This document shows positions 9,342-17,235 of a DNA stretch of 61,707 bases, piece after piece. The notes beneath the pieces were generated by a model that saw nothing but the letters and a program-made list of their open reading frames with translations, was not told the origin of the DNA and ran no database searches. The translations under genes and the position numbers were made by a program. Position 1 is the stretch's first letter. Each line of letters opens with the position of its first letter. Origin of the DNA: Pseudomonadota bacterium (GTDB taxonomy: Bacteria; Desulfobacterota; Desulfobulbia; Desulfobulbales; Desulfocapsaceae); NCBI GenBank assembly GCA_023412495.1, contig JAEYNP010000041.1, positions 1-61,707 of the forward strand, read 5' to 3'.

Positions 9342-10136
9342 CTCACGACACTTGTCATGTACTGCGGGGTAGGGGCGGTGGCCGGAATTTTGGCCGGCCT
9401 GCTCGGCATCGGCGGCGGTCTGGTCATCGTGCCGATGCTCGTCTATGTCTTCGGGATCAATAAGATTCCCTATGAACTGACCATGCATCTGGCGCTCGCC
9501 ACCTCGATGGCCAGCATCATGTTCACCTCGGTGTCCAGCTTCATGGCCCATCACCGGCGGGGGGCGGTGCACTGGCCGGTGGTGAAGAAGATCGTGGCGG
9601 GCATCCTTGCCGGCACCTTTCTCGGGTCCTGTTTCGCCTCGACGCTTTCCACCGAGTTTCTCAAGATTTTTTTCGTGGTCTTCCTCTATTTCGTCGCAAC
9701 CCAGCTGCTCATGGGCAAGAAACCGAAGGGCAGCCGCGAGCTGCCTGGCTGGCCGGGCATGACCCTGGCCGGCAGCATCATCGGCGCGGTCTCGAGCTTC
9801 GTCGGCATCGGCGGCGGGACGCTCTCGGTGCCGTTCATGCTCTGGTGCAACATCAAAATCCACAACGCTATCGGCACCTCGGCGGCCATCGGCCTGCCTA
9901 TCGCCATCGCCGGCACCGTCGGCTATGTGGTCGGCGGCTGGAGCGCCTCGGATCTGCCCGCGTATTCCATCGGCTTCGTCTACCTGCCCGCGCTCTTTGG
10001 GATCGCCGCGGTCAGCGTCCTCACCGCACCGCTCGGGGTGAAGCTGGCCCACAGCCTGCCGGTGGACAAGCTGAAGAAGATCTTCGCCCTCCTGCTCTAT
10101 GTAGTCGGCACCAGGATGCTGTTCAACGCTCTTTAG
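9339..10136 (+). CDS. TSUP (TauE/SafE) family anion permease
   Basis: About 265 residues with about eight hydrophobic helices. The family hallmark appears twice: GILAGLLGIGGGLVIVP near the N-terminus and SSFVGIGGGTLSVPFML in the middle, the two halves of the inverted-repeat TSUP fold. Members export or take up sulfite, sulfoacetate, taurine-derived or other organic anions. In a sulfur-metabolising anaerobe sulfite is plausible, but nothing here fixes the substrate. The start is uncertain: ATG 9339 lies at the edge of repeat B with no ribosome-binding site, and ATG 9357 is an alternative. The stop TAG is within TTTAGTACC, a motif shared with repeat family F. Confidence 0.9.
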   Translation: MLTTLVMYCGVGAVAGILAGLLGIGGGLVIVPMLVYVFGINKIPYELTMHLALATSMASIMFTSVSSFMAHHRRGAVHWPVVKKIVAGILAGTFLGSCFASTLSTEFLKIFFVVFLYFVATQLLMGKKPKGSRELPGWPGMTLAGSIIGAVSSFVGIGGGTLSVPFMLWCNIKIHNAIGTSAAIGLPIAIAGTVGYVVGGWSASDLPAYSIGFVYLPALFGIAAVSVLTAPLGVKLAHSLPVDKLKKIFALLLYVVGTRMLFNAL

Positions 10137-10167
10137 TACCTTTTTTGCTTTGTAACTATTCAGCAAC

Positions 10168-10248
10168 ATCGGGATCGAAATCGCTATCGGGATCGGGATC
10201 GAGCTTATCTTTCGATTTCGATAGCGATCCCGATTTCGATGTGGATGA
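10168..10248. repeat. Repeat family A: ATCGNN hexamer array, inverted arms
   Basis: Left arm 10168-10202 is about six consecutive ATCGNN units (variable pairs GG, AA, CT, GG, GG, AG). Right arm 10211-10248 is the complementary NNCGAT type. The ATCG core pairs between the arms, while the variable dinucleotides match only in part. It lies between the convergent ends of the TSUP gene and the small membrane-protein gene. Other copies: 15815-15891, 26951-27034, 50393-50581. Confidence 0.8.
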
Positions 10249-10281
10249 TTGACCGACACATATCCGGCATCTCCAACCAAC

Positions 10282-10617
10282 TCACAGGCCGTATCTCCGG
10301 CGCATGACCTCGGTGCGGAACACGAGCGGCGAGAGGAGGGTCACCAGGCTGACGGCGCCCAGGATTACCGTCAGCCTGGTGACGGAAAGCCCTGCTTCCC
10401 GATAGTGGCCTGTCAAGATGTAGAGGGTCCTCAGCCATTCAGCACCCTCAAGCAGGAGGGAGAGGGTAAGCAGCAGCGGCACGAACCGGTGCCTGACCAG
10501 CAGCAGGAACGGGAGGGCGAGGCTCGCCTCCGTCAGAAGCGGCGATCCCGATCGGGAGAAGTGGGCGGCGGCCAGCAGGCTGCTGATGACCACCGGCAGG
10601 AACGTCAGTATCTTCAT
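10282..10617 (-). CDS. Small integral membrane protein, unknown function
   Basis: 111 residues and mostly hydrophobic: about four predicted membrane segments (around 3-18, 28-52, 60-72 and 82-98) joined by short loops, ending in a basic RTEVMRRRYGL tail. No family recognised. It is convergent with the TSUP gene and divergent from the nap operon, so it is probably an independent unit. A start at Met1 fits the hydrophobic N-terminus. The membrane pattern supports a real gene despite its size. Confidence 0.6.
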   Translation of the reverse strand: MKILTFLPVVISSLLAAAHFSRSGSPLLTEASLALPFLLLVRHRFVPLLLTLSLLLEGAEWLRTLYILTGHYREAGLSVTRLTVILGAVSLVTLLSPLVFRTEVMRRRYGL

Positions 10618-10771
10618 TTTTTCCGAAAGTCTTTAATCATATGGCGGCCTGAAGGGGCTGCCATCACCATTATTTCGCAGTCCTTTCCCACGGATGCCGC
10701 GGGCTTGACCGACCAAGAGGATATCCGGGACAGCTTTCATCTCAAGTATATTGCCTTGCAATTCTTTTCCT

Positions 10772-10785
10772 TTGACTTAGGTCAA
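10772..10785. promoter_or_regulatory. CRP/FNR-family type palindrome upstream of nap operon
   Basis: TTGACTTAGGTCAA is a perfect TTGAC-N4-GTCAA palindrome, 77 bases upstream of the napD ATG. The spacing matches the CRP/FNR superfamily (FNR consensus TTGAT-N4-ATCAA), whose members control nitrate and nitrosative-stress genes. The exact regulator (FNR, DNR/NnrR-like or HcpR-like) cannot be told from one site. Confidence 0.5.
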
Positions 10786-10862
10786 GGAAGCCCCTCTCGA
10801 AGGCGGATACCATAAGACAGTTGGTGATTCAATTTGTCTCGCAACGTCAATCCGGAGGAGCC

Positions 10863-11144
10863 ATGCCCGTCTTCAGCTATCTCGCCATCCCCACAAACGG
10901 TGCCAAGGAGGGCCTGTGCACCGAGCTTGCGCGTCTTGACCACTGCCGGTTCATGCCGGCCGACAATCACGAAGTAGTCGTTCTCATTACCGATACGCCG
11001 GATGCCGAAGTCGAAGGAAGGCTCCAGGAGTCCCTGAAGGGGCTGCCCTCGCTGCAGTCGCTCAGCCTGGCCTTCGGCTACGATGAAAACGCCACGATTC
11101 AGGCAAAAGTCGCAGGAAAAAGAGGTGACCATGAAAATCGATAG
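10863..11144 (+). CDS. napD: NapD-like chaperone for periplasmic nitrate reductase
   Basis: 93 residues from the ATG at 10863, which is preceded by GGAGGAGCC; longer upstream reading lacks such a site. The start MPVFSYLAIP and the pattern of a small ferredoxin-like fold fit NapD, the cytoplasmic chaperone that binds the Tat signal of NapA and holds it back until the molybdenum cofactor is inserted. The NADHEVVVLITDT stretch resembles the second strand of the family. It overlaps napA by 14 bases, which supports co-translation. It is divergent from canonical NapD, so the call leans on both sequence and position. Confidence 0.75.
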   Translation: MPVFSYLAIPTNGAKEGLCTELARLDHCRFMPADNHEVVVLITDTPDAEVEGRLQESLKGLPSLQSLSLAFGYDENATIQAKVAGKRGDHENR

Positions 11145-13449
11145 AAGAAAATTTATCCAGAGTGCCGCAGCGAGCAGTGCCATAGCCGCGGCGGGGGCGA
11201 TATTTCCGGGCATCAGTTTCGGCGCCTGGCCGAAAGTCGTCGGCAACACGGGAGTCGTGTCCTGGCAGAAAACTCCTTGCCGCTTCTGCGGAACCGGCTG
11301 CGGCCTGCTTGTAGGCGTTTTGGACGGTCGGGCGGTGGCGGTCAAGGGCGACTCGAACTGCAGCGTCAACAAGGGGCTCTGCTGCATGAAGGGGTACCAT
11401 TCGGTCCAGGCCCTGTACGGCGCGGACCGGATAACGACAGCCAAGATCAGGAAAAACGGGGAGATGGTCGAGGTGCCGATCAAGGAGGCCCTCGATCTGG
11501 TGGCCGAGAAGCTGAAGGAGACCCGGGACAGGCACGGCAAGGACTCGGTGGCGATTTACGGCTCCGGCCAGTGGACCATCCCCGACGGCTATGTCGCTTC
11601 CAAACTCTTCAAGGGGTGTCTCGGCACCAACAACGTCGAGGCCAACGCACGTCTCTGCATGGCAAGCGCCGTGACCGGCTTCATGACCTCCTTCGGCATC
11701 GACGAACCCATGGGCTGCTACGAGGATATCGACCACGCCAACGTCTTCGTCACCTGGGGCAACAACATGGCCGAGATGCATCCCGTGCTCTTCTCACGGG
11801 TGCTGGCCAACCGCAAGCGGCGCACGAACGTCAAGGTCATCGATCTGGCCACCCGCCTCACCCGCACGAGCCAGGCGGCCGATGCCACCTTTCTCTTCAA
11901 GCCCCAGACCGACCTGGCGGTGGCCAACGCCATCTGTCACGAAATCGTCGAGGGCGGCTGGGTGAACCGGAATTTCGTAGAGAACCACGTCTCCTTCCAT
12001 AAGGGCAAGACCAACATCGGCTACGGCACCGAGGACCATTTCGCCTTCACCGACCAGGACGAAACGATCTCCTTCGAGGAGTACAAAAAATTTCTGGAGG
12101 ACTATACCCCGGAGCGGGTGGAGAAGATCTCCGGCGTCCCCGCGAAAGACATCAAGTACCTGGCAGCCCTCTATGGCGACCCCTCGCTCAAGGTCACTTC
12201 CTTCTGGTGCATGGGCATGAACCAGCACACCCGGGGCACCTGGATCAACAACCTGGTTTACAATATCCATCTCCTGGTCGGCAAGATCTCGACCCCCGGC
12301 AACAGCCCGTTCTCGCTGACCGGCCAGCCCAGCGCCTGCGGCACCGTCCGCGAGGTCGGGACGCTCACCCACGCCCTGCCGCACGGGACGGTCATGAACG
12401 AGCACGACCGGCAGATGGCCGCGGAGATCTGGGGCGTGCCGGTTGCGAACATCGACCCCAAGCCCACTTACCACACGGTCGAAATGTTCCGGGCGCTTGA
12501 CCGGGGCGACATCAAGTTCATCTGGATCCAGGTGACCAACCCCATGGTCACCATGCCGAATCTCAAGCGATACCGCGACGGCGCCAAGAAGGACGACCGG
12601 TTCATCGTGGTCTCGGACGTCTATCCGACCCCGACCACCGATGTCGCCGACGTGATTTTGCCATCGGCCCTGTGGATCGAGAAAGAGGGCATGTTCGGCA
12701 ACTCGGAACGGCGGACTCAGCACTTCGCCCAGATCGTGAGGCCCCAGGGCGAGGCGATGTCCGACACCTGGCAGCTCATCGAGGTGGCTCGCAGGCTTGG
12801 TTTTGAGAAGCAGTTTCCCTGGAGCGAGCAGGACTATATCGAGAAGATATGGGAGGAGTATCGAAAATTCCATGCCGGGCCCAAGCACGAGATGGCTCCC
12901 TACGAGGTGCTGAAACAGCGCTCCGGGGTCCAGTGGCCCTTCGTTGACGGCCGCGAGACCCGCTGGCGGTTCAATCCCCAGCACGACCCGGCCTGCAGCA
13001 ACGGCCGTGATTTCCACTTCTACGGCAAGAAGGACAACCGGGCCTGGATCTGGGCCCGCCCCTACGAGCCGGCGGCCGAATCGCCGGACAGCGACTACCC
13101 TTTCTGGCTCAACACCGGCCGGGTCATCGAGCACTGGCACACCGGCTCGCTCACCAGGCGTATTCCCGTGCTGCACAACGCGATGCCGTCGTCCTACGTC
13201 GAGCTGCATCCCGAGGACGCGGCGCATCTGGGGGTGGTGAACGGCGAGAAGGTGAGAATCGTCTCCCGCCGCGGCGAGATCGTCATGCCCGCCCTGATCA
13301 ACGGCCGGGGCGTGCCGCCGCGGGGCATGGTCTTCGTCCCCTTCTTCGACGAGAGCTATCTGATCAACGAAGTCACCCTGGATGCCTTCTGCCCGATTTC
13401 CAAGCAGCCGGACTACAAAAAATGCGCCGTACGACTGGAGAAAGCATGA
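11131..13449 (+). CDS. napA: Periplasmic nitrate reductase catalytic subunit (NapA family)
   Basis: 772 residues from ATG 11131 (AGAGGTGA upstream). A Tat signal with RRKFIQ at 5-10 and a hydrophobic stretch is followed by the [4Fe-4S] motif C50-x2-C53-x3-C57 and C85. The molybdenum ligand is probably C176 in NARLCMASAV. Bis-MGD-binding regions typical of the DMSO-reductase superfamily follow, with a molybdopterin dinucleotide-binding C-terminal domain (HTGSLTRR to the end). It reduces nitrate to nitrite in the periplasm. The shorter form (about 770 residues versus about 830 in E. coli) resembles monomeric deltaproteobacterial NapA. GDSNCSVNKGLCC differs from the usual proline-rich segment and adds C77 and C84. 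An assimilatory or other oxyanion role is less likely given napD and the cytochromes. Confidence 0.88.
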   Translation: MKIDRRKFIQSAAASSAIAAAGAIFPGISFGAWPKVVGNTGVVSWQKTPCRFCGTGCGLLVGVLDGRAVAVKGDSNCSVNKGLCCMKGYHSVQALYGADRITTAKIRKNGEMVEVPIKEALDLVAEKLKETRDRHGKDSVAIYGSGQWTIPDGYVASKLFKGCLGTNNVEANARLCMASAVTGFMTSFGIDEPMGCYEDIDHANVFVTWGNNMAEMHPVLFSRVLANRKRRTNVKVIDLATRLTRTSQAADATFLFKPQTDLAVANAICHEIVEGGWVNRNFVENHVSFHKGKTNIGYGTEDHFAFTDQDETISFEEYKKFLEDYTPERVEKISGVPAKDIKYLAALYGDPSLKVTSFWCMGMNQHTRGTWINNLVYNIHLLVGKISTPGNSPFSLTGQPSACGTVREVGTLTHALPHGTVMNEHDRQMAAEIWGVPVANIDPKPTYHTVEMFRALDRGDIKFIWIQVTNPMVTMPNLKRYRDGAKKDDRFIVVSDVYPTPTTDVADVILPSALWIEKEGMFGNSERRTQHFAQIVRPQGEAMSDTWQLIEVARRLGFEKQFPWSEQDYIEKIWEEYRKFHAGPKHEMAPYEVLKQRSGVQWPFVDGRETRWRFNPQHDPACSNGRDFHFYGKKDNRAWIWARPYEPAAESPDSDYPFWLNTGRVIEHWHTGSLTRRIPVLHNAMPSSYVELHPEDAAHLGVVNGEKVRIVSRRGEIVMPALINGRGVPPRGMVFVPFFDESYLINEVTLDAFCPISKQPDYKKCAVRLEKA

Positions 13450-14147
13450 TGGAAATAAAAGGATCAGAAAAATGGGTCGGTCTGATCGCCCTCTCTTTGC
13501 TCGGCTTGCTGCTCGCCGGCGGGCAGGAGGCCAGGTCGGTCGAGGGGCTCGCCGATTTCGATCATCAGGGTAAAAAACTCTATCAGGCGGCCGAGGCGAC
13601 GCCGGAGCTCTATCTCTCCGCCGACGCGGGCGACCGCAACCTGGCCGGCTTCTACGAACTGCGCCAGTATCCCGGTTCGCCGCCGCGGATTCCGCACAAG
13701 GTGGATCTGAGCTTCAGCGGCAACGAGTCGGACTGCCTATCCTGCCACGCCAGGGGCGGTTACAGCCCGGACGTCGCTCCTGTGCCATCCATGGCACCCG
13801 CGACACCAGGCCGTCCCTGGCCGTCGGTCGGCAAGTTCGCGCCGGTCACGCCGCACCCGGAAAACACCCTCTGCTATCAGTGCCATGTCCCGGTGACGAA
13901 GGAAGAGCCTTTTGTCGCCAGCAACTGGCAGTCGATCGATCCGCCCCGACTCGGCGGCTCTTCCTTAAGCAGTTCTCCCCCGACGATTCCGCACAGCCTG
14001 CAGCTGCGCGAGAACTGCATCGCCTGCCATACCGGACCGGGGGCGGTGGCCGAGATCCGGGTGAGCCATGCCTCCCGGGGCAACTGCCGGCAATGCCATG
14101 TTCCTGCGGTGCAGACCGAGGAATTGCGGGAATTTCAGCGGAAATAA
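13446..14147 (+). CDS. Tetraheme c-type cytochrome with NapB-like region
   Basis: 233 residues; the ATG at 13446 overlaps the napA TGA (ATGA). A signal peptide (LIALSLLGLLLAGG) is followed by four CxxCH heme motifs: CLSCH, CYQCH, CIACH and CRQCH. YPGSPPRIPHKV before the first motif, repeated more weakly as PPTIPHSL before the third, matches the RxYPxxPPxIPH element of NapB, the electron-donating subunit of NapA. Canonical NapB binds two hemes, so this looks like an enlarged or duplicated NapB with two IPH-type modules. It is expected in the periplasm, passing electrons to NapA. NapB identity is inference from this element and gene order. Confidence 0.82.
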   Translation: MMEIKGSEKWVGLIALSLLGLLLAGGQEARSVEGLADFDHQGKKLYQAAEATPELYLSADAGDRNLAGFYELRQYPGSPPRIPHKVDLSFSGNESDCLSCHARGGYSPDVAPVPSMAPATPGRPWPSVGKFAPVTPHPENTLCYQCHVPVTKEEPFVASNWQSIDPPRLGGSSLSSSPPTIPHSLQLRENCIACHTGPGAVAEIRVSHASRGNCRQCHVPAVQTEELREFQRK

Positions 14148-14162
14148 GCGGAGGTTCAGGCG

Positions 14163-14798
14163 ATGAAGAAGATGACAAAACCGCAGTCCGGAGGACTCCT
14201 GACCATCCTCCTGTTGCTCGCCACGATACTCCTTCACCCGGAGCGGGGTACGGCAAGCGGCTCCTCCTTTCTCGATACGGTGAAGAGCAGCGAGACGCCC
14301 TTCGACAACCATTCGGTCCGTCAGGTGCTGCCGGTCACCCAGCCGACGGTGCTGGCCCGGGAGCAATATCAGGGCGGCTCATTTCGGGTATTAGCGAGGA
14401 AGCAGGAGATCGAGCGCTACCGGTGCAGCAGCTGCCATGTGGCTGATGGCGGCAAGGAGGTGCAGTCGAAAAACGCCCAGGCGCTCACCCACGGCGACAT
14501 CGTCGTGAACCATGGCCAGGCGGGCAGCAGCCTTGCCTGCATCGACTGCCACCACCAGGAGGACCGCGAGGTCCTCGAGGACAAGAAGGGCCGGAAGATC
14601 GACTTCGACCACAGTTACCAGCTCTGCGGCCAGTGCCATTTCCGCCAGAAACGCGACTGGCTGGGCGGGGCGCACGGCAAGCGGGTGGAGAACTGGGCGG
14701 GCGACCGGGTCGTCTACAACTGCACGACCTGCCATAATCCGCATTCGCCGCGCTTCGAGAAGCGGTTTCCGGTCATCTATTCCGTGCCGCTCAAGTGA
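14163..14798 (+). CDS. Tetraheme c-type cytochrome, nap operon
   Basis: 211 residues. A signal peptide or N-terminal anchor (LLTILLLLATILL, about 12-24) is followed by four CxxCH motifs: CSSCH, CIDCH, CGQCH and CTTCH. Extra histidines (HH after CIDC, HNPHS after CTTC) could be distal ligands. In size and heme number it is reminiscent of NapC/NrfH or NapM, but it lacks a clear NapC signature. It lies 15 bases after the NapB-like gene. Likely role: periplasmic relay between the NrfD/Fe-S module and the NapA/NapB-like pair. Confidence 0.85.
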   Translation: MKKMTKPQSGGLLTILLLLATILLHPERGTASGSSFLDTVKSSETPFDNHSVRQVLPVTQPTVLAREQYQGGSFRVLARKQEIERYRCSSCHVADGGKEVQSKNAQALTHGDIVVNHGQAGSSLACIDCHHQEDREVLEDKKGRKIDFDHSYQLCGQCHFRQKRDWLGGAHGKRVENWAGDRVVYNCTTCHNPHSPRFEKRFPVIYSVPLK

Positions 14799-14810
14799 CG
14801 GGGGTATCCC

Positions 14811-15791
14811 ATGTGTGTTCCAAAGAAAAACGAAGATAAACACCAGAAGCGGAATGATCCGGCCGCTGCCCTGCAGCAGAAGAGCAGCCGGCGGTCCTTC
14901 CTGAAGGGGTTGTCCATCGGCGCGGCGGCGGTAAGCGCCTCTCTGGTCACCGGCTGCGTGCCCGACGTCGATGCCTCCTCGAGCGAGGAACTGCGGTTGC
15001 GCTGGCAGGAGTATTTCAAGAAGAACTACCGGCTCATGACCCAGGAGGAGAAGGATGCGACCGTAGACCGCCTGGAGCGCCTCGCGGCCCTCAAGGACGG
15101 CCTGGAAGTGCGGATCGGCAGCGAGCCGCCGGTTGCCAATGTTCTCTACGGCTACGCCTTCAATATCACTCGCTGCGAGGGGTTTATGGAGTGCGTGGCG
15201 GCCTGCATCAAGGAGAACAACCTCGACCGCAAGACCAAAACCCAGTACATCCGGATCTTCGAGATGGAGCCGGGCAAGCTCGACCCGAGCGAGGGCGACG
15301 GCCGCTTCTACCACGAGGTTCCGGTGGAGAACAAGTTCTACATGGGCACCCAGTGCTTCCACTGCGAAAACGCCCCCTGCATCAAGGCCTGCCCGACCAA
15401 GGCCACCTGGAAGGAGCCGGACGGCATCGTCGTGGTCGATTACGACTGGTGCATCGGCTGCCGCTATTGCCAGGCTGCCTGCCCGTACTTCGGCCGGCGG
15501 TTCAACTGGGGCGAGCCGGAAGTGCCGAAGGAGGAGATCAACGTCAAGCAGCACTATCTCGGCAATCGGCTGCGGCCGAAAGGCAAGATGGAGAAATGCA
15601 CCTTCTGCATCCAGAGGACCAGAAAGGGCCGGCTGCCCGCCTGCGTCGAGGCCTGCCCGACCGGCGCCCGGGTCTTCGGCAACCTGCTCGACCCGGACAG
15701 CGAGATCCGCTATGTCCTCAAACACAAGAAGGTGTTCAGGATGAAGGAGGAACTCGGGACCGAGCCGAAGTTCTGGTACTTCATCGATTGA
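14811..15791 (+). CDS. Tat-exported ferredoxin-type subunit (NrfC/DmsB/NapG-like)
   Basis: 326 residues. Tat signal SSRRSFLKG (about 24-32) with a hydrophobic region ends in LVTGC, which could also be a lipobox. The rest holds ferredoxin motifs for up to four clusters: CEGFMECVAAC (122-132), the pair QCFHCENAPCIKAC and CIGCRYCQAAC, and CTFC-CVEACP. The first lacks one ligand: Phe125 stands where the second Cys of C-x2-C-x2-C-x3-C belongs, suggesting a [3Fe-4S] or lost cluster. Such subunits sit on the periplasmic side of NrfD/PsrC membrane proteins, and the next gene is an NrfD protein. It therefore probably passes electrons from quinol to the cytochromes. Confidence 0.88.
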   Translation: MCVPKKNEDKHQKRNDPAAALQQKSSRRSFLKGLSIGAAAVSASLVTGCVPDVDASSSEELRLRWQEYFKKNYRLMTQEEKDATVDRLERLAALKDGLEVRIGSEPPVANVLYGYAFNITRCEGFMECVAACIKENNLDRKTKTQYIRIFEMEPGKLDPSEGDGRFYHEVPVENKFYMGTQCFHCENAPCIKACPTKATWKEPDGIVVVDYDWCIGCRYCQAACPYFGRRFNWGEPEVPKEEINVKQHYLGNRLRPKGKMEKCTFCIQRTRKGRLPACVEACPTGARVFGNLLDPDSEIRYVLKHKKVFRMKEELGTEPKFWYFID

Positions 15792-15814
15792 TTGGTTGTC
15801 AGCGCTATGCGCAT

Positions 15815-15891
15815 ATCGGATCGAAATCGATATCGCTATCGAAATCGAGGTTGGCTTTCCGATTTCGATCCCGATTTCGATCCCGATTCGG
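15815..15891. repeat. Repeat family A copy inside the nap operon
   Basis: Left arm from 15815 is ATCGG-ATCGAA-ATCGAT-ATCGCT-ATCGAA-ATCGAG. Right arm 15857-15891 is alternating TTCGAT and CCCGAT. The array fills most of the 136-base gap between the Fe-S gene and the nrfD-type gene, which are otherwise one transcription unit. A strong terminator here would cut the operon in two, so an mRNA stability or expression-ratio role is more likely. Confidence 0.8.
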
Positions 15892-15927
15892 CGCCTATAT
15901 GAATAACGAACCTTACAAGGGACATTT

Positions 15928-17169
15928 ATGAACGACAACAGGGAAAGGAACTTTCGGACCTTCGTCGCCGACGCCGTCCGCTGGAATTTACGGGGCAGCG
16001 TGTCCTTCCAGCTGTTTCGGCTGGTGCTCGTCGGCTGCATGGCGCTGGGCATCTACGCCTACATCCATCAGGCAAAATACGGTCTTGCCGTGACCGGCAT
16101 GAACGATATCGTCAGCTGGGGCTTCTATATCTCCAATTTCACCTTCCTGGTTGGGGTGGCGGCCGCTGCGGTCATGCTGATCCTGCCGGCCTATGTCTTC
16201 CACGACCCCGGGTTCCATCGGGTGGTCATCATCGGCGAGGGGGTGGCCGTGGGGGCGCTGGTCATGTGCCTCTCCTTCATCGTCGTCGACCTGGGCGGGC
16301 CGCTGCAGGCCTGGCATCTCCTGCCGGTGATCGGCATCTTCAACTTTCCTTCCTCGATCCTCGCCTGGGACGTGCTGGTGCTGAACGGCTACCTTGTACT
16401 GAACAGCCTGGTGCCCGCCTACATCCTCTATTGCCACTATAAGGGGGAGAAAGCGGACGAGCGCAAATACCGGCCCTTCGTCTTTCTCTCGATCTTCTGG
16501 GCCTTTTCCATTCATATGGTCACGGCTTTTCTCTACCAGGGACTGCCAGCCCGGCCGTTCTGGAACAATCCGCTGATGGGGCCGCGGTTTCTGGCCTCGG
16601 CCTTCGCAGCCGGACCTGCCTTGATTGCCCTGGTGCTCGCGGTCATCCACAATTTCACCACCTACAGGATCGATCGGAGTGTCTTCAACAAGCTTCGGCT
16701 GATTATCGTCATCTCGGCGATCATCAACTTGATCATGTTCTTTTCCGAAGTTTTCAAGGAGTTTTATTTTCCCACCCATCATTCGATCTCGGCGATGTAT
16801 CTCTTCTTCGGCATCAACGGCCATAATTCGCTGGTGCCCTGGATCTGGACCTCGGTCTGCGTCAATATCGCGGCGACACTCGTACTCGCCATCAATCCCG
16901 GCAAAAACAATCCAAAAGTGCTCCTGCCGGCCTGCGCTTTTCTTTTCGTGGCTATCTGGATGGAAAAAGGCATCGGCCTCATCGTGCCGGGTTTTCTCCC
17001 ATCGCCTTTGGGAGAAGTTGTCGATTACCTGCCGACCTGGGTCGAGCTTTCCATAACTTTAGGCATATTTTCCCTCGGCATCACCGTTGTTACCTGGCTG
17101 GTCAGGACAGCCTTGATAATCGAAGAACGGTACGAGAAGAATACTTGTCCTGACCGCTCCGGTCTCTAA
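15928..17169 (+). CDS. NrfD/PsrC/HmcC-family membrane subunit, quinol oxidising
   Basis: 413 residues with about ten hydrophobic helices and no cofactor motif, as expected for the NrfD superfamily (longer NrfD/HmcC/DsrP type rather than the eight-helix NrfD). Signature-like stretches are DLGGPLQAWHLL, IFNFPSSILAWDVLVLNGYL and FSEVFKEFYFPTHH. It probably binds and oxidises menaquinol in the inner membrane and hands electrons to the Tat-exported Fe-S subunit encoded just upstream. It takes the place of NapC or NapGH in this operon. A strong hairpin (17189-17221) follows the stop. Confidence 0.92.
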   Translation: MNDNRERNFRTFVADAVRWNLRGSVSFQLFRLVLVGCMALGIYAYIHQAKYGLAVTGMNDIVSWGFYISNFTFLVGVAAAAVMLILPAYVFHDPGFHRVVIIGEGVAVGALVMCLSFIVVDLGGPLQAWHLLPVIGIFNFPSSILAWDVLVLNGYLVLNSLVPAYILYCHYKGEKADERKYRPFVFLSIFWAFSIHMVTAFLYQGLPARPFWNNPLMGPRFLASAFAAGPALIALVLAVIHNFTTYRIDRSVFNKLRLIIVISAIINLIMFFSEVFKEFYFPTHHSISAMYLFFGINGHNSLVPWIWTSVCVNIAATLVLAINPGKNNPKVLLPACAFLFVAIWMEKGIGLIVPGFLPSPLGEVVDYLPTWVELSITLGIFSLGITVVTWLVRTALIIEERYEKNTCPDRSGL

Positions 17170-17188
17170 ATTTTCCCATTCCCCATTT

Positions 17189-17235
17189 GATCGGCAGAAC
17201 CTTGCCAAGATCCTGCCGATCAAAGCCTTCTTTTT
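17189..17235 (+). terminator. Rho-independent type hairpin after nap operon
   Basis: GATCGGCAG (17189-17197) pairs perfectly with CTGCCGATC (17213-17221), 20 bases after the last stop. A T-rich stretch (CCTTCTTTTTG) follows after a few bases. It marks the end of the nap operon. Confidence 0.65.

Noticed and set aside
14391..16052. Long minus-strand open frame across the nap operon
   Set aside because: It covers three plus-strand genes and a repeat array; composition is typical of antisense noise in GC-rich DNA.
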